Source of the DNA: Brevibacillus choshinensis
GTDB taxonomy: Bacteria; Bacillota; Bacilli; Brevibacillales; Brevibacillaceae
Assembly: GCF_001420695.1 (NCBI RefSeq)
Contig: NZ_LJJB01000010.1
Coordinates: 1,132,631 to 1,196,630, forward strand
Reading direction: 5' to 3'
DNA length: 64,000 nt
The notes beneath the pieces were generated by a model. That model saw only the letters and a program-made list of their open reading frames with translations. It was not told where the DNA came from and did not search any database. Below, piece after piece: positions 52,533-61,047 of the stretch (position 1 is its first letter; each line of letters opens with the position of its first letter). A program made the position numbers and the translations under genes.

Positions 52533-53600
52533 TTACTCCAAGAGCCATTGTTCAAAGCGCACTTGTACTTGATCGAAGTTCTTGATCCAATATGAATCGT
52601 CGGCCATAATCTGTTTTTTCTGTAGCTCGGGTGTGACGCCAAGACGCTGCATGTCTTGTTCCGACAACAGGTCAATTGCCTTTTGGTTCGCTGGGGCATA
52701 TCTCGCTGTTTTCCCGAATTCGACCTGGACTTCCGGAGAAGTGGCGAAAGCGATAAATTTCATTGCCAGATCTTTGTTTTTGGTGCCTTTCGGTATGACC
52801 CAGCCTTCATAGCTGCGGATCGCGTTTTCATACGTGAAATCAACGGGCGTCCCCTTTTGCTTCTGCAACGTGATCGTGCCGTCATAGGCAGTTGATATGG
52901 TTGCCGTTCCGTTGACCAACAGATCCGGCACCTGCGCTCCGTTCGTCCACCATGTTTTAAAATTCTTCTTGATTTCGTTCAACTTCTTGAATGCGCGATC
53001 CAGATCCAATGGATACAGCTTGTCGGCAGGTACACCGTCAGCAAGCAAGGCCATTTCCAGGATTGGGGCCGGGAATTTATATGCGGAACGACCGCCAGGG
53101 TATTTGCTCACATCCCAGAAATCAGCCCACGTCTTCGGTGCATGCGCCGCATCGATTTTCGTAGTATTCCAGCTGATCACAGTCGCAAACGATTCCGAAG
53201 CGATGAAATGTTCGCTTGCGCTTTGCTCGTTGTACCCGTCTTTTTTGACGATGTTGTAATCCAGCGGTTCAAACAACCCTTGGCTACCAGCCAATTTGCC
53301 GAAGAACGAGTCGACGTTCACGACATCCCACGTTACGTTGCCGCTGTCAACCATCGCTTTCAGCTTCCCGTAATCCGGTGGTGTTTCGATTTCGATCTTC
53401 ACGTTGTATTTTTGCTCAAACGGTTCGATGATCGTTTTTTTACGCATCTCAATCAATTCCGAATCCCAGTCCACGATAGTCAGCTTCTGCACCTCTGCTG
53501 CACCTTGCCCTGATGTGTTCGCCGGGTCTGCTTTGCTGCAAGCGAATAACGAACTGCTTAAAACGGTAATCAATGCAATGTTGCCGATCTTCTTCAACAC
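52533..53600 (-). CDS. Polyamine-type ABC substrate-binding lipoprotein (PotD-like)
   Basis: A 355-residue lipoprotein with the signal LITVLSSSLFACSKADPANT (Cys anchor). Mature part is the PotD/SBP family 13 pattern: LTIVDWDSELIEMRKKTIIE, then VKIEIETPPDYGKLKAMVDSGNVTWDVVNVDSFF, and MKFIAFATSPEVQVEFGKTARYAPANQKAIDLL at the C-terminus. It captures the substrate for the permeases encoded upstream/downstream. Gene order in the operon is A-B-C-D-aldH. Substrate may be a polyamine or another amine; iron(III)-type binding proteins are a less likely alternative. Confidence 0.85.
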   Translation of the reverse strand: MLKKIGNIALITVLSSSLFACSKADPANTSGQGAAEVQKLTIVDWDSELIEMRKKTIIEPFEQKYNVKIEIETPPDYGKLKAMVDSGNVTWDVVNVDSFFGKLAGSQGLFEPLDYNIVKKDGYNEQSASEHFIASESFATVISWNTTKIDAAHAPKTWADFWDVSKYPGGRSAYKFPAPILEMALLADGVPADKLYPLDLDRAFKKLNEIKKNFKTWWTNGAQVPDLLVNGTATISTAYDGTITLQKQKGTPVDFTYENAIRSYEGWVIPKGTKNKDLAMKFIAFATSPEVQVEFGKTARYAPANQKAIDLLSEQDMQRLGVTPELQKKQIMADDSYWIKNFDQVQVRFEQWLLE

Positions 53601-53635
53601 ATTAACTCCCCCTTTTCTAGTCTAAGCGAATGATA

Positions 53636-54418
53636 CTACTCTTTCTGGTAGCTCATTTTTGCAGATCGAGACGAGATCCATCCCTGGATGAGGAATAGTG
53701 CCACGGTCATCACGATCAACACGGTCGACACAACTGCAATGCTCGGATCGATGCTTGTTCGTAAGCTTTCCCAGTACTTGACCGGCAATGTTTTCGTACC
53801 CGCCCCCGCCATAAAAAGCGAAATGATCGGCTCATCAAACACGATCGAAAAGGCAAACAGCGCCCCCGAGATCATTCCGGGTTTAATCAAGGGAAGTGTA
53901 ACCTTGAAAAATGCACCAACGGGCGTGGAGCCCAGTCCCATGGCGGCCAATTCCAAATTGTGGTCGACCCCCTTCAAGCTAGAGGCTACCGTCGTAAATA
54001 CGACCGGAATCGCAATGACCGCGTTTGACAAAATCATCCCTGTATACGTATCCGTCAACTTGAACGGAGCAAAAAAACGATACAGCCCGATCGCAACCAC
54101 AACAGCAGGAACGACCATCGGCGAGAGTATCAAGGGAACAAACAGTTTCTTGCCCCAAAAATGTAAACGAACAAAGGCCAGCGCGGCCATTGTGCCTAAA
54201 ATAACCGATACACTCGCCGTCGTGCCCCCGATGAACAGACTCCGCGAAAATACCTCGATCCATACCGGACTATTCAGCACTTTTTCATACCAGTCCAGCG
54301 AATATCCGGGCGGTGGCAGTTGGAAGTACGACACAGATGTAAACGATAACGGGATCACCAGCAGGATAGGGGCCAGAAACACAATCATAATGAGGGCTGC
54401 CAGAAGTCTAAGCCACAC
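53636..54418 (-). CDS. Polyamine-type ABC permease (PotC-like)
   Basis: A 260-residue membrane protein with six helices. The EAA loop is LELAAMGLGSTPVGAFFKVTLPLIKPGM near residue 155, and N-terminal SFTSVSYFQLPPPGYSLDWYEKVL is typical of PotC/spermidine permeases. Start GTG at 54418 lies directly after the TAA of the preceding permease gene, so translation is coupled. It pairs with the PotB-like permease. Confidence 0.87.
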   Translation of the reverse strand: MWLRLLAALIMIVFLAPILLVIPLSFTSVSYFQLPPPGYSLDWYEKVLNSPVWIEVFSRSLFIGGTTASVSVILGTMAALAFVRLHFWGKKLFVPLILSPMVVPAVVVAIGLYRFFAPFKLTDTYTGMILSNAVIAIPVVFTTVASSLKGVDHNLELAAMGLGSTPVGAFFKVTLPLIKPGMISGALFAFSIVFDEPIISLFMAGAGTKTLPVKYWESLRTSIDPSIAVVSTVLIVMTVALFLIQGWISSRSAKMSYQKE

Positions 54419-55315
54419 TTACATCACCCCTTTTATCGCGGAATGGTTTCTGAAAATAAGAATAGGTACAAGTATCAGTATGATCGTCGAAGCCAAAAGA
54501 ATGATGGACAGTGCGGCCGCCAAATGCCAATTCAATGTCACGTTGATAAAATTCGCAATCAAATTGGAAATCATCATGTCCTTCGGGCCGCCCAGGATGA
54601 CTGACGTAATGAAAAAGCCGAGACTGAATACAAAACAAATCAGTACCCCTGCCACTACGCCTGGAATCGACAACGGGAACAAAACGTCGCGAAACACTTT
54701 CCAAGGGCGAGCCCCCATGCCTTCCGCCGCCTGGAGCAATCGCTGGTCAATCCCTTGCATGACCGAATAAATGCATAGCACCATGTAAGGAAACAAGTAA
54801 TGAACCATGCCGACAACGTTTCCGGTCATGGAATAGAGGAGATGCAGCGGTTCGTCGATCAAGCCGAGCCCCTTCAGTATCGAATTGATCGGCCCAGTGT
54901 CTTGGAGCATGATCACCCACGTAAACGTACGTATGAGAACGCTGATCCAGAATGGGATCATAATGAGAGCCAGCATCACTCTTTTCCATTTCTCCGACTT
55001 CATCTGATAAAGCGTGTAGGCAATCGGATAGCCAAATAGCAAGCTGGCGATGGTAGCAATTAGGGAAACGTTAAATGTGTAGAGTACGACCTTTACATAA
55101 ACCGGTGTGGTGAACACCTGAAGGATATACTGAAATGTGTAGGATTCTCCGTTATGCACGCCCAGTTTCATTATTTTGAGAATTGGGAAAAATGTAAGCA
55201 GCAACATGTACAATGCCGGAATGATAACGAGAAGCCAATGCAAGCCCGGCACTGCTGAAAGGGTAACTCTTCTTTTCAACGGCATTGTCGTCATGTGCAC
55301 TTCTGCGTTATTCAT
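54419..55315 (-). CDS. Polyamine-type ABC permease (PotB-like)
   Basis: A 298-residue membrane protein with six helices and EAA loop LLQAAEGMGARPWKVFRDVLFPLSIPGV near residue 200. The region IMIPFWISVLIRTFTWVIMLQDTGPIN near 117 is a hallmark of PotB. It starts at 55315 behind AAGGGGCGCATTATCC and ends one codon before PotC-like. Part of the sigma-54-linked catabolic block. Confidence 0.87.
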   Translation of the reverse strand: MNNAEVHMTTMPLKRRVTLSAVPGLHWLLVIIPALYMLLLTFFPILKIMKLGVHNGESYTFQYILQVFTTPVYVKVVLYTFNVSLIATIASLLFGYPIAYTLYQMKSEKWKRVMLALIMIPFWISVLIRTFTWVIMLQDTGPINSILKGLGLIDEPLHLLYSMTGNVVGMVHYLFPYMVLCIYSVMQGIDQRLLQAAEGMGARPWKVFRDVLFPLSIPGVVAGVLICFVFSLGFFITSVILGGPKDMMISNLIANFINVTLNWHLAAALSIILLASTIILILVPILIFRNHSAIKGVM

Positions 55316-55329
55316 GGATAATGCGCCCC

Positions 55330-56460
55330 TTAGGATATTTTGGCTGCTCCCCTGATGTCGGTATCTTCAGGTTTCAATGTTGTCTCATCACCTATCAATG
55401 CTGCCTCATCGGCATTCCAGCCGACCCGGATTTCATCGCCAACGGCAATCTCCCTTGATGAAGCATAAGGCAGCTTGATGGTCAGCCTTTCCTTCGTTTT
55501 GCTCGTCCCTTCGATTCGAAACGACTCCCCGACATATGTTTTTTCCAGCACGGTCAATTCGTGCATGTTCGTAAAAACCGCTCCATCCCGGACGACATGG
55601 ATATTTTCTGGCCGAATCGCAATCCATACCGCTGACTGTGCTGCAACGTCCGGCTGTTCCACTCTCACCTTGGCAACTTGGCCGTCCAGCAGCTTCACCA
55701 CGGCCAAACCCGCTTCTGTATGGATGAGCTCACTTTGAAGCAAATTAATCTCCCCGATGAAACTGGAAACAAATTTGCTCTTGGGGTGATTGTACAGTCG
55801 TTCCGGCGTATCGATTTGTTCGATGCGGCCTTTGTTCATGACGCAGATTCGATCCGACATGGTCAGTGCCTCTTCCTGATCGTGCGTCACATTGACCGTA
55901 GTAATACCCAGGCTTTGCTGAATATGTTTAATTTCATATTGCATCTGGTGACGCAGGTTTTTATCCAGCGCCCCAAGCGGTTCGTCAAGCAACAGGAGCG
56001 GGGGATTGAACACAATGGCCCTGGCGAGCGCAACCCGCTGCTGCTGGCCACCGCTAAGCTGATTTGGATAGCGTGAAGAAAATTCTTCGAGTCTGACGGT
56101 CTGAAGCGCCCGGCTTACATGCGCTTTGAGATCCGCCTTCGAAACGTTACGCAGGCGCAGAGGGTAGGCGATATTATCGAACACCGTCATGTGCGGAAAC
56201 AGGGCGTAATTTTGGAAAACCATGCCGATATTGCGGTCATACGCTTTCTTTTTCGTGATATCCTGACCATCCAAAAAAATTGCGCCATCGTTCAGCTCTT
56301 CAAACCCCGCGATCAGTTTCAGCAGCGTCGTCTTTCCGGAACCGCTCGGCCCCAAAATAGTGACAAATTCCCCTTTTTTGATCGATAGATTGACGTTGTC
56401 TACAGCTTTGTATTTTTTATAAAATTTTTGCGCGCTTTTTATGTCCAAATGGGCTGTCAT
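55330..56460 (-). CDS. Polyamine-type ABC ATPase (PotA-like)
   Basis: A 376-residue ATPase with an ABC domain followed by a C-terminal TOBE-type regulatory beta-barrel. Walker A GPSGSGKTTLLKLIAG near residue 37, signature LSGGQQQRVALARAI, Walker B LLLLDEPLGALD. The C-terminal WIAIRPENIHVVRDGAVFT marks the TOBE region near 290. ATG at 56460 follows GGGAGAGTGTGTTG; a frame from 56487 overlaps that site. It energises the two permeases encoded downstream. It starts 32 bases after the amidohydrolase gene, so the six genes 51076-58091 appear co-transcribed. Confidence 0.88.
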   Translation of the reverse strand: MTAHLDIKSAQKFYKKYKAVDNVNLSIKKGEFVTILGPSGSGKTTLLKLIAGFEELNDGAIFLDGQDITKKKAYDRNIGMVFQNYALFPHMTVFDNIAYPLRLRNVSKADLKAHVSRALQTVRLEEFSSRYPNQLSGGQQQRVALARAIVFNPPLLLLDEPLGALDKNLRHQMQYEIKHIQQSLGITTVNVTHDQEEALTMSDRICVMNKGRIEQIDTPERLYNHPKSKFVSSFIGEINLLQSELIHTEAGLAVVKLLDGQVAKVRVEQPDVAAQSAVWIAIRPENIHVVRDGAVFTNMHELTVLEKTYVGESFRIEGTSKTKERLTIKLPYASSREIAVGDEIRVGWNADEAALIGDETTLKPEDTDIRGAAKIS

Positions 56461-56492
56461 CAACACACTCTCCCGTTTCTTTTGCATGCAGG

Positions 56493-58091
56493 CTATTTTT
56501 CGTATACCACTTTGCCATCCATGATGGTCAACCCAACCTTCACGTCTTTAATCTGCTCCGCTGGTACGTTGAACAAATCGCGGTCAAGAACAATCAGGTC
56601 AGCCAGTTTGCCCGCTTCCAGCGTACCCAACTCGTCTTCCCGAAAAACGCCGTAGGCCGCTGTTACTGTATACGCTTTCAACGCTTCCGCCAACGTGATC
56701 GCTTCTTTCCCGTTAAACAACTCACCGTCGTTTGTGATTCTTGTTACGGCTCGATAGATTTCCAGCATCGGATTGAATGAGACGACCGGATAGTCTGTGT
56801 TGAGCACCACTTTCGCGCCAGCATCCAGCAGTGATCGGACGGCAAATGTGTACTGCTGTCGTTCACCAATGCACGAAAAATAGTGGCTCTTGTTAATCAG
56901 GCCCATATGCTCCGGCTGCATGGAAGCAATCACGTCCAGTTTTTGAAATCGTCCAATATCATCGGGATGTACCACTTCGATATGCTCGATCGTATGTCTG
57001 GCGTCTCGTGTCCCATTGACTCGCTGCGCTTCCTCAAACAAATCCAGCGCGTGGCGGACGGCACCGTCTCCGACTGCATGAAAGCGAATGCGGAATCCTT
57101 CTTTATCGGCGGCAAGAACGTATTCCTTCATCGTCTCGGGAGGATTGGGGCCACACGTCGCTGGCAAATCCGCGTACGGTTCCACAAGCAGGGCTGTGTG
57201 TGTCGTTACCACCCCGTCCAAAAATTCTTTCAGGCCGGAAAATCTCAGTGTCCCGGATGTGTAGTTGTCCCGGTGCTGCCTCGCACGCTCGATATCGTCT
57301 TCAAGCCCAATCAAAAAGTGTATTCGGGTGGTCAACCTGCCTTCCCGTTCAAACTCCTCGTAAAGCGGCAGCTCATTGATTTCCATGTCGGTCACTTTGA
57401 AAATATCGGTGACCGAGGTAACACCAAACGTCGCTGCATGGCCCAGAAACGTCTCGAACACTTGCCGCTTTCTGTCTGCCGGCAGCTTCATCGCCTGTCG
57501 GGAAGCCATACTGGCCGCCGCTTCATAAAGTATTCCCGTCGGCTCGTTGTCCTCGTCTCTCACAATCTCTCCATGCGGTGGGTCCGGTGTATTCCGGTCA
57601 ATGCCGAGTATCTCCAGCGCCTTCGTGTTCACCCACACCGTATGGCCTGACGCATGAAACAAAAAGACCGGACGATCCGGGATGACCGCATCCAATGTCG
57701 AACGATGCGGCAGTTTCGGCTCATCCCAGTACGTATGATACCAACTGTAGCCTTGCACCCACTCGTCATCCGGCCTAGACTTTGCAAACGCCGCGACCAT
57801 CTCAGCCACTTCCGTCTCAGAACGTGCCCCAAGGAGGTTTACATGATCCTCCATCAGACAAGCAGGGACAACATGGAGATGCATATCGTTAAACCCTGGC
57901 ATCACAAGTTTGTCTTCAAACCGATAAATCTTCGTGTCTGGCCCGATGAGTGCTTCCCATTCATTCTCGGCGCCAACTCCCACGATTCTGTTCCCTTTAA
58001 TGGCAATGGCAGCCGGTCTTGGCGCATTTTCAACACCTGTAAACACTGCATTGCTAGTGATGATCATATCGAGCTGATCAGTGTGCTGCAT
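56493..58091 (-). CDS. YtcJ-like amidohydrolase
   Basis: A 532-residue metal-dependent amidohydrolase. The first metal motif is MPGFNDMHLHVVPA near residue 65 (HxH), a histidine is in FRIRFHAVGDGAVRHALDLF near 330, and a conserved Asp is in LNTDYPVVSFNP near 430. The composite beta-sandwich start MIITSNAVFTGVENA and end GKLADLIVLDRDLFNV are typical. YtcJ-type enzymes hydrolyse N-substituted formamides or other amide bonds. Here it would liberate an amine from an imported amide before oxidation by the dehydrogenases of the block. Its own sigma-54 promoter lies 38 bases upstream. Confidence 0.85.
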   Translation of the reverse strand: MQHTDQLDMIITSNAVFTGVENAPRPAAIAIKGNRIVGVGAENEWEALIGPDTKIYRFEDKLVMPGFNDMHLHVVPACLMEDHVNLLGARSETEVAEMVAAFAKSRPDDEWVQGYSWYHTYWDEPKLPHRSTLDAVIPDRPVFLFHASGHTVWVNTKALEILGIDRNTPDPPHGEIVRDEDNEPTGILYEAAASMASRQAMKLPADRKRQVFETFLGHAATFGVTSVTDIFKVTDMEINELPLYEEFEREGRLTTRIHFLIGLEDDIERARQHRDNYTSGTLRFSGLKEFLDGVVTTHTALLVEPYADLPATCGPNPPETMKEYVLAADKEGFRIRFHAVGDGAVRHALDLFEEAQRVNGTRDARHTIEHIEVVHPDDIGRFQKLDVIASMQPEHMGLINKSHYFSCIGERQQYTFAVRSLLDAGAKVVLNTDYPVVSFNPMLEIYRAVTRITNDGELFNGKEAITLAEALKAYTVTAAYGVFREDELGTLEAGKLADLIVLDRDLFNVPAEQIKDVKVGLTIMDGKVVYEK

Positions 58092-58128
58092 TTCCTTGCC
58101 CCCTCAACAACAGTTTTCCTAGTAAAAA

Positions 58129-58143
58129 GCAATATTCGTACCA
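58129..58143 (-). promoter_or_regulatory. Sigma-54 promoter of the amidohydrolase/Pot operon
   Basis: Minus strand TGGTACGAATATTGC (TGGTAC-N5-TTGC) followed by TTTTT fits the -24/-12 consensus, 38 bases before the amidohydrolase start. Confidence 0.72.
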
Positions 58144-58292
58144 AGATGACAGAAGACGAAATCCAATCCGTTTCATCTGTTAAATCGTAAAAGCACGCTG
58201 TTTTTCCGAGATTCAACGGGCATTCAACGATCTGTTATGCCATCCTGCATCGATGTCATTTTGCATCAGCAAGTCCCGACGCAAATGTTGCA

Positions 58293-58325
58293 GACCCCTT
58301 GCCTTTGGTGAGGCTCAGGGGTCTG
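58293..58325 (-). terminator. Stem-loop after the saccharopine-dehydrogenase-like gene
   Basis: AGACCCCTGAGCC pairs with GGCAAGGGGTCT around a short loop. A T run is weak, so it may be a partial terminator or stabilising hairpin. It separates the gene at 58340 from the sigma-54 promoter at 58129-58143. Confidence 0.5.
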
Positions 58326-58339
58326 TCTCTCCAAAACGA

Positions 58340-59479
58340 TTACTGTTTTTTCGTCTCGCTGTATGTGAAATAAAGCTCGACGTTTTTCTTTTTCAAATAT
58401 GAAAGGAACACTTCAGGATCAACGCACAGCTCTGGCGGTTTTACACCTTTCTCTGTAATTTCGCCCTTCAACAGCATCTGGGAAACGATGGAGGCAGGAA
58501 TCGCTGTGGCATACTGAGTCGGACTCACGCCCCATTCCTCATGATAGCCCGTCAACAGTTCCAAGCGAACGCGTGCATCGTTGCCATCCTTCTTCCCGAC
58601 GACTTCGACCAAGAGCGAATCTTTGCCCCAGACGGGCTTTTCTTTTCTGGAAAGCACCTTGCCGAGCAAGGAAACCAGCTGCCTGCGTGGGACCGTGCCG
58701 TCCCCCAATTCCGCTGTGTCCACAAGCCCCAGCTCATCGAGCATTTTGATTTTCTCGATGGTCGCCGGGTCCCACGTGTCTTTGTACGTGATTTCTTTCA
58801 CTCCCGGGAAACTTGTGGGCAGTGTGGCCAGTTCGGAATGAATGATGGAATACGTTTTTTGGATGCCCAAATCTTTATGAAAATGCGTAAATTCTTCATC
58901 TGCCAGGGGCGGAATCTCTACCAGAACACCGTTTTTGACTGCCATGGCGTTTTTGACCGCTTCATCGATGACCGTATCCGCTGCGAAGGCAAATGTTGCC
59001 CCTGAAGATGTAGAACCATAGCGGATATGAATTTCTTCCGCTGAATCAAGCACGTTTACACCGTAACGGCAAAAAACGTTTGAAGAGCCCGGATCGGAAC
59101 CCATCCCCGTAATCGCGAGAATATTCGCTTCCTTCATTTGGGCATCCAGCTTCAATTGTTCATTCGTCATTTTAAACAGTCCGCCTAGATCAAGCACGTC
59201 GACGCCAACGGCAGAAGCCGCTTTCATCGCATCCAGATTGAAGACGTAGTTTGTTGCATTGACGCAAACCCTTCCTTGCCGCAATACATCTTTCGTCGCT
59301 TCCAACTCTCTGATATTCAGCGTAGTGGTCGTGATCTTTTTGCCGATCCATGTCTCCAGTTCCTTCAGTCTCGTCTGATCCAGGTCGGCCGCAACGACGT
59401 CGATTCCACTTTCTACCAGATCTTTGACAATTACTTTGCCGATGGTGCCTGTCGCACCTAATACAACTACTCTGTCCAA
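58340..59479 (-). CDS. Saccharopine dehydrogenase-like oxidoreductase
   Basis: A 379-residue NAD(P)-dependent enzyme. The N-terminal Rossmann motif is VVVLGATGTIGKVIVKDLVE at residue 4, followed by the saccharopine-dehydrogenase pattern VCVNATNYVFNLDAMKAASAVGVDVLDLGG and AITGMGSDPGSSNVFCRYGV. Family members act on amino-acid adducts or on lysine-like amines (lysine 6-dehydrogenase type). The start is TTG at 59479, behind GGAGGGATTCTC; a longer in-frame start at 59509 has no ribosome site. It has its own sigma-54 promoter and is the first gene of the catabolic block. Specific substrate unknown. Confidence 0.83.
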   Translation of the reverse strand: MDRVVVLGATGTIGKVIVKDLVESGIDVVAADLDQTRLKELETWIGKKITTTTLNIRELEATKDVLRQGRVCVNATNYVFNLDAMKAASAVGVDVLDLGGLFKMTNEQLKLDAQMKEANILAITGMGSDPGSSNVFCRYGVNVLDSAEEIHIRYGSTSSGATFAFAADTVIDEAVKNAMAVKNGVLVEIPPLADEEFTHFHKDLGIQKTYSIIHSELATLPTSFPGVKEITYKDTWDPATIEKIKMLDELGLVDTAELGDGTVPRRQLVSLLGKVLSRKEKPVWGKDSLLVEVVGKKDGNDARVRLELLTGYHEEWGVSPTQYATAIPASIVSQMLLKGEITEKGVKPPELCVDPEVFLSYLKKKNVELYFTYSETKKQ

Positions 59480-59562
59480 GAGAATCCCTCCGCTATCGTT
59501 TGTACGCAACAGTGTTGTTCAACGCTCTCACTAATCCCAGCATGAATACACTCTCTTGAATA

Positions 59563-59577
59563 GCAACTATTATGCCA
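59563..59577 (-). promoter_or_regulatory. Sigma-54 promoter of the saccharopine-dehydrogenase-like gene
   Basis: Minus strand TTGGCATAATAGTTGCTA (TGGCAT-N5-TTGC) is a close match to the -24/-12 consensus. A dyad TCATC-N6-GATGA near 59640-59656 is a possible upstream activator site. The remaining gap to 59707 shows no coding region. Confidence 0.78.
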
Positions 59578-59707
59578 ACCGAATTTGACACAAAACGGGC
59601 GATTGCCTGTCCTGTTTTGATAACACGATGCCATCATCATTCATCGAGTTTGATGAAGTTCCGCATCAGTCGGGATATCTGGTGCCTTTTTTCTTTGATC
59701 TGAACAA

Positions 59708-59780
59708 CAAAAAAACAGTCATCACGGAGGATATCCTGTGATAACTGTTTGGCATGTTCAAGACTTATGTAGCTGAGAGA
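59708..59780 (-). terminator. Terminator downstream of the tmRNA-end copy; direct-repeat copy B
   Basis: Minus strand stem AACAGTTATCACAG/CGTGATGACTGTT then TTTTTTTG. It is the second copy of the terminator at 50979-51049, and the two lie in the same orientation on either side of the 8-kb catabolic block. Confidence 0.72.
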
Positions 59781-59809
59781 TTATTCAAGATCAAAATTGT
59801 GGGTATGTA

Positions 59810-59934
59810 TGGTGGAGGCGGGGGGATTCGAACCCCCGTCCGACGTCAGTACCCGAATGGGTGAAACAGCGATACATGAGCATCTCCGAGCGCAGTCACT
59901 CATTTAGATTTCAGTGGTGGATTCGCGGAGTGAC
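59810..59934 (-). repeat. Partial duplicate of the tmRNA 3' end with a 20-base insertion
   Basis: This stretch repeats the last 105 bases of the tmRNA gene (61048-61152), including the T-arm, acceptor strand and encoded CCA, with 100% identity except for one 20-base insertion between base 59842 and 59865. The tmRNA 3' end is a common integration site for islands and phages, so this looks like an attachment-site copy. The insertion contains a small dyad (ACCCGAATGGGT). Confidence 0.85.
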
Positions 59935-60140
59935 CCCAGGTTAGTTTTGCAAACAATTTTTCCTATTTATGATACTAACAACGACTAGAACCCGATTTAC
60001 CAGTTTTGATCGTTTTGAACTGAAAATAAGAGGATAGGAGGCACGTCATTGATCGAAGGTATAACATTGTGGTGTTCATGGTGACTATCTGTACCGTGAT
60101 TTCTAGACGCGATAATTTGGTTTATGAAAGGAGACAGAGC
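59935..60140. other. Gap before the CPBP gene
   Basis: No gene is seen. A very strong AGGATAGGAGG site near 60037-60047 leads to a TTG-started 11-codon frame ending at TGA, which may be a leader peptide or the leftover start of a lost gene. Confidence 0.4.
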
Positions 60141-60971
60141 ATGTTGAAAAATGTTTATGCACGTCTTACGCTTGCCTTACTTCTGTTAGTTGCTGCAACT
60201 TTTGTCTTGGTGAAAGTCGTTATTTCAGCATTAAACCTTTCGATAACTCCCGAGGAGCCTTATTCATACGCCCTTTTTGTGACAATTGCTTCCTTGATTT
60301 TAATCGCTGTTGAAATGATCATCGCTTCAAAATTAGGAAAGCTTCCTTTTTCTTTGCTTCGATTACAAGTAAACAAACAGACTGCCCTTTTTTGTCTATC
60401 AGCAATCCTTCTCCTATCACTCGTGTCAATCCTTTTTACAAAGGTATTTGATATTCAATTTACCGTACAGATAGAAGCATTTTTGACTGTAGACGGGTAT
60501 CTGACATTCGCCGCATTATTTATCACCCTTCTTGTCGCAGCCTATCAAGAAGAGATTTTTAATCGAGCCTACTTTTACTGGGAGCTAAAGCACCTACCTT
60601 ATTGGAAAATGTTATTGATCTCGCAACTTGTCTTTATGATGCAGCATGTTCTGATCAAGGGTTTTAACAGTGCAGACGAAGTCGTAGGCTGGTTAATAGC
60701 TGGTATGAGCTTCATGTATGTATACACGAAAACAGGCTCTCTTTTTACCTCTACCTGGATTCATGCGGTGATTAATATGTTGTTATCGATTTTCTTGGGG
60801 GATACTCCCCTGCTACAGGTAATAAAAATACAACACGCATACGACCCAGGCATGTTCAACATTTTATTGTGTACGGTCAGTATGGCTCTAACCTATGTCG
60901 TATATCGTACAAAAAAAGTGTCCGTCTTCGAAGAAGTTTACACAAGCGAAAAAGGAATCATGAATCGCTGA
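60141..60971 (+). CDS. CPBP-family intramembrane metalloprotease (Abi/CAAX-like)
   Basis: A 276-residue membrane protein with about eight helices. The three CPBP motifs are present: EEIFNRAYFYWEL near residue 140 (EExxxR), FMMQHVLIKG near 176 (FxxxH), and HAVINMLLSIFLGD near 217 (HxxxN/B). These residues form a putative metalloprotease site in the membrane. Bacterial members include bacteriocin-immunity and abortive-infection proteins, but the target is not known here. ATG at 60141 follows AAAGGAG; a GTG or ATG further upstream has no good site. It is the only gene between the two copies of the tmRNA 3' end, on the strand opposite to the tmRNA. Confidence 0.88.
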   Translation: MLKNVYARLTLALLLLVAATFVLVKVVISALNLSITPEEPYSYALFVTIASLILIAVEMIIASKLGKLPFSLLRLQVNKQTALFCLSAILLLSLVSILFTKVFDIQFTVQIEAFLTVDGYLTFAALFITLLVAAYQEEIFNRAYFYWELKHLPYWKMLLISQLVFMMQHVLIKGFNSADEVVGWLIAGMSFMYVYTKTGSLFTSTWIHAVINMLLSIFLGDTPLLQVIKIQHAYDPGMFNILLCTVSMALTYVVYRTKKVSVFEEVYTSEKGIMNR

Positions 60972-61005
60972 GGACATGATAAAGGCGGATTACTTGCCTA
61001 TAAAA

Positions 61006-61031
61006 ACAAAAAAAGCCACCTTTTCAGGTGG
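61006..61031 (-). terminator. Terminator of tmRNA
   Basis: On the minus strand CCACC-TGAAAA-GGTGG is followed by CTTTTTTTG, 15 bases past the tmRNA 3' end. Confidence 0.85.
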
Positions 61032-61047
61032 ATTCACTTTATGTATT

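Noticed and set aside
53688-54770. 360-codon plus-strand open frame
   Set aside because: It is antisense to the two Pot-type permease genes, which show EAA loops and coupled starts.
59810-59934. A second functional tmRNA
   Set aside because: Only the 3' 105 bases are present; the 5' acceptor strand and the tag reading frame are missing, so it cannot fold as tmRNA.
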